A stretch of 41,557 nt of DNA from DATKDP01 sp035546335 (GTDB lineage Bacteria; Acidobacteriota; Thermoanaerobaculia; Gp7-AA8). The stretch lies in contig DATKDP010000058.1 in the NCBI GenBank assembly GCA_035546335.1, positions 1-41,557 of the forward strand. Reading direction: 5' to 3'. The notes under the pieces are model-generated. The model did not search any database. It was not told where the DNA came from and saw nothing but the letters and a program-made list of their open reading frames with translations. A program made the translations under genes and the position numbers. This document shows positions 40,683-41,557 of this stretch, in pieces (position 1 is the stretch's first letter; each line of letters begins with the position of its first letter).

Positions 40683-40796
40683 CGTCATCCTGAACGAGGG
40701 CGGCGGGAGGGTGTGAGTGAAGGATCTGCGATCGGCAGCTGGATGAGACCGCAGATCTTCGCTCACGCCCACCCAGCCACCTCGCTCAGGATGACG
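40683..40796. mobile_element. Full palindromic element, copy before tmRNA
   Basis: Ends are CGTCATCCTGAACGAGG (40683-40699) and its near-perfect complement at 40780-40796 (one mismatch). GGATCTGCGATCGGCA is shared with the other copies. It separates the GT-C gene from ssrA. Confidence 0.9.
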
Positions 40797-40853
40797 GGCC
40801 CGAATCGGAATGCTCACCACGCACTCCACGTTCTCCATCACAGATCTTTGAAT

Positions 40854-41207
40854 GGGGGCGCACCGGCTTCGACGGGGATACGTCGGGACTGCGGTCGCAT
40901 GCCGAGCTGATCGTCTCGTTAAACCAGATCACCCACTGTAATCGCGAACAACAGCGACTACGCACTGGCAGCTTAATTGACTGCCACGCTCCCCGGTTGG
41001 TCTCTCACGCCGGCCGGACGAGCGTCATGATGTGAGATACGGGCTCCTGAGCCGCCTCGGCGGGTACCCCGACAAGAAAGGGGCTGGCCTCGCTTCGTTC
41101 CGCGCTTTCCCGGAAGTCGCGAGGCGAGATCCAAAGGAAAGCTGAGCATGGAGTGGCCCGGTTGCCACTGTCTTCGGACGCGGGTTCGACTCCCGCCGCC
41201 TCCACCA
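40854..41207 (+). ncRNA. ssrA: Transfer-messenger RNA (tmRNA)
   Basis: A one-piece tmRNA of 354 nt. The 5' end GGGGGCGCACCGGCTTCGAC and the 3' end GGGTTCGACTCCCGCCGCC-TCCACCA form the tRNA-like domain; the acceptor stem is GGGGGCG against CGCCTCC with one G-U pair, and CCA is encoded. The tag reading frame begins near 40944. The RNA rescues ribosomes stalled on broken mRNA together with SmpB, whose gene is not in this window. Confidence 0.97.
40944..40976 (+). other. tmRNA tag reading frame (ANNSDYALAA)
   Basis: Codons GCG AAC AAC AGC GAC TAC GCA CTG GCA GCT TAA encode the degradation tag ANNSDYALAA. The YALAA end matches the canonical protease-targeting tail. Resume at GCG is inferred from the usual Ala start. 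Confidence 0.9.
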
Positions 41208-41226
41208 AATCGAGATCGAGAAAACG

Positions 41227-41267
41227 GCCGAAATCCTGGGAACCATCCAGGCGTTCGGCGTTTTTTT
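41227..41267 (+). terminator. Intrinsic terminator of ssrA
   Basis: GCCGAA (41227-41232) pairs with TTCGGC (41254-41259) and CCTGG with CCAGG inside, followed by a run of seven T. It starts 20 nt after the tmRNA 3' end. Confidence 0.9.
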
Positions 41268-41557
41268 GCCTATCTCGGGGCTTGGCGGGCTCGATCACAT
41301 CTGACCGATCGCCAGGGTTTGCGGGCACTACCTCGCGGAGAACCGCCCGCGTGCTTGCGAAACTGTGACATTCGCGTCGCCGATTGAGCGCCACCATCCC
41401 ACCCGGGGCGGGCGCGGGACGCCCGCTCTACCCGCAGCGTTGGTCTGAGCATGCCAAGCACCCGGACGAAGCTATTGCGCTGCGTTGCGGCGTCGCAAGC
41501 CCGGCTGCTGTGTCCTTCGCGCAAATGCTGCGTCCCTACGAGGAACCCGCGCAGCCG
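41268..41557. other. Gene-free right edge
   Basis: No supported gene. It contains the third identical palindromic repeat (41405-41429) and, near 41527-41541 on the minus strand, a variant of the TAGGGACGAAGCA motif also found at about 12005 and 16897. Short open frames here have no recognisable features. Confidence 0.6.
41405..41429. repeat. Palindromic repeat, copy C
   Basis: Identical over 25 bp to 8395-8419 and 12234-12258, with GCGGGCG / CGCCCGC arms and CGGGA loop. Confidence 0.9.

Noticed and set aside
41005..41397. Open frame on the minus strand across the tmRNA (contains VEAAGVEPASE)
   Set aside because: It is the antisense of ssrA. This peptide pattern is a well-known false gene made from the reverse strand of tRNA-like ends.

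Overview
This 41.6 kb, GC-rich window looks like the chromosome of a free-living Gram-negative bacterium. It has a C-terminally Trp/Phe-ended outer-membrane barrel, Wzx/Wzy-type polysaccharide genes and a one-piece tmRNA. YfhO and other GT-C membrane proteins, many GTG/TTG starts, a sigma-54-like promoter in front of an exopolysaccharide operon, abundant intergenic palindromes and heptamer repeats together suggest Acidobacteriota or a neighbouring phylum. That placement is an inference from gene style; there is no rRNA here to settle it.

Layout. 1-5.1 kb: a heptamer repeat array, cutA (minus), then a small secreted or anchored protein, a GT-C membrane protein and a YfhO-family protein (plus). 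5.2-8.3 kb: a Phd/VapC-type toxin-antitoxin pair, a minus-strand protein with two methyltransferase domains, and a GT51 peptidoglycan glycosyltransferase with an acidic proline-rich tail. 8.4-11.9 kb: enolase and an oligopeptidase B-type S9 peptidase. 12-14.7 kb: a cyclic-dinucleotide (GEMM-I) riboswitch in front of a secreted beta-helix/FN3 protein, closed by a strong terminator. 15-16.9 kb: a gamma-glutamyltransferase. 17-27.5 kb: an eight-gene, tightly overlapping polysaccharide operon: initiating sugar-phosphate transferase, Wzz-like protein, Wzy-like polymerase, GT4-kinase fusion, Wzx-like flippase, a second APH-fold kinase and two GT4 transferases. 28-32.4 kb: an outer-membrane barrel and a nine-repeat PKD-like surface protein with an IPTL-like C-terminus. 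38.6-32.5 kb (minus): nucleotide-sugar dehydrogenase, SDR epimerase, methyltransferase, GT2 and a GT-C protein. 38.9-40.6 kb: another GT-C protein. 40.85-41.2 kb: tmRNA (ssrA) with its terminator.

Functionally, most of the window makes, modifies or exports a surface polysaccharide. The minus operon can supply an oxidised/epimerised nucleotide sugar and extra transferases. The plus operon assembles, flips and polymerises the repeat unit. Surface or periplasmic partners (beta-helix protein, barrel, PKD-repeat protein) flank it. The riboswitch ties the beta-helix protein to a cyclic dinucleotide second messenger, which fits matrix or motility control.

The most notable signals are: (i) the GEMM-I aptamer with a visible, mutually exclusive anti-Shine-Dalgarno switch; (ii) a palindromic element with CGTCATCCTGA ends, one copy of which sits in frame inside a glycosyltransferase gene; (iii) a family of short hairpins whose loop is nearly fixed while the arms covary; (iv) several different microsatellites that all have a 7-bp period; and (v) two APH-fold kinases, one fused to a GT4 enzyme, inside the polysaccharide operon.
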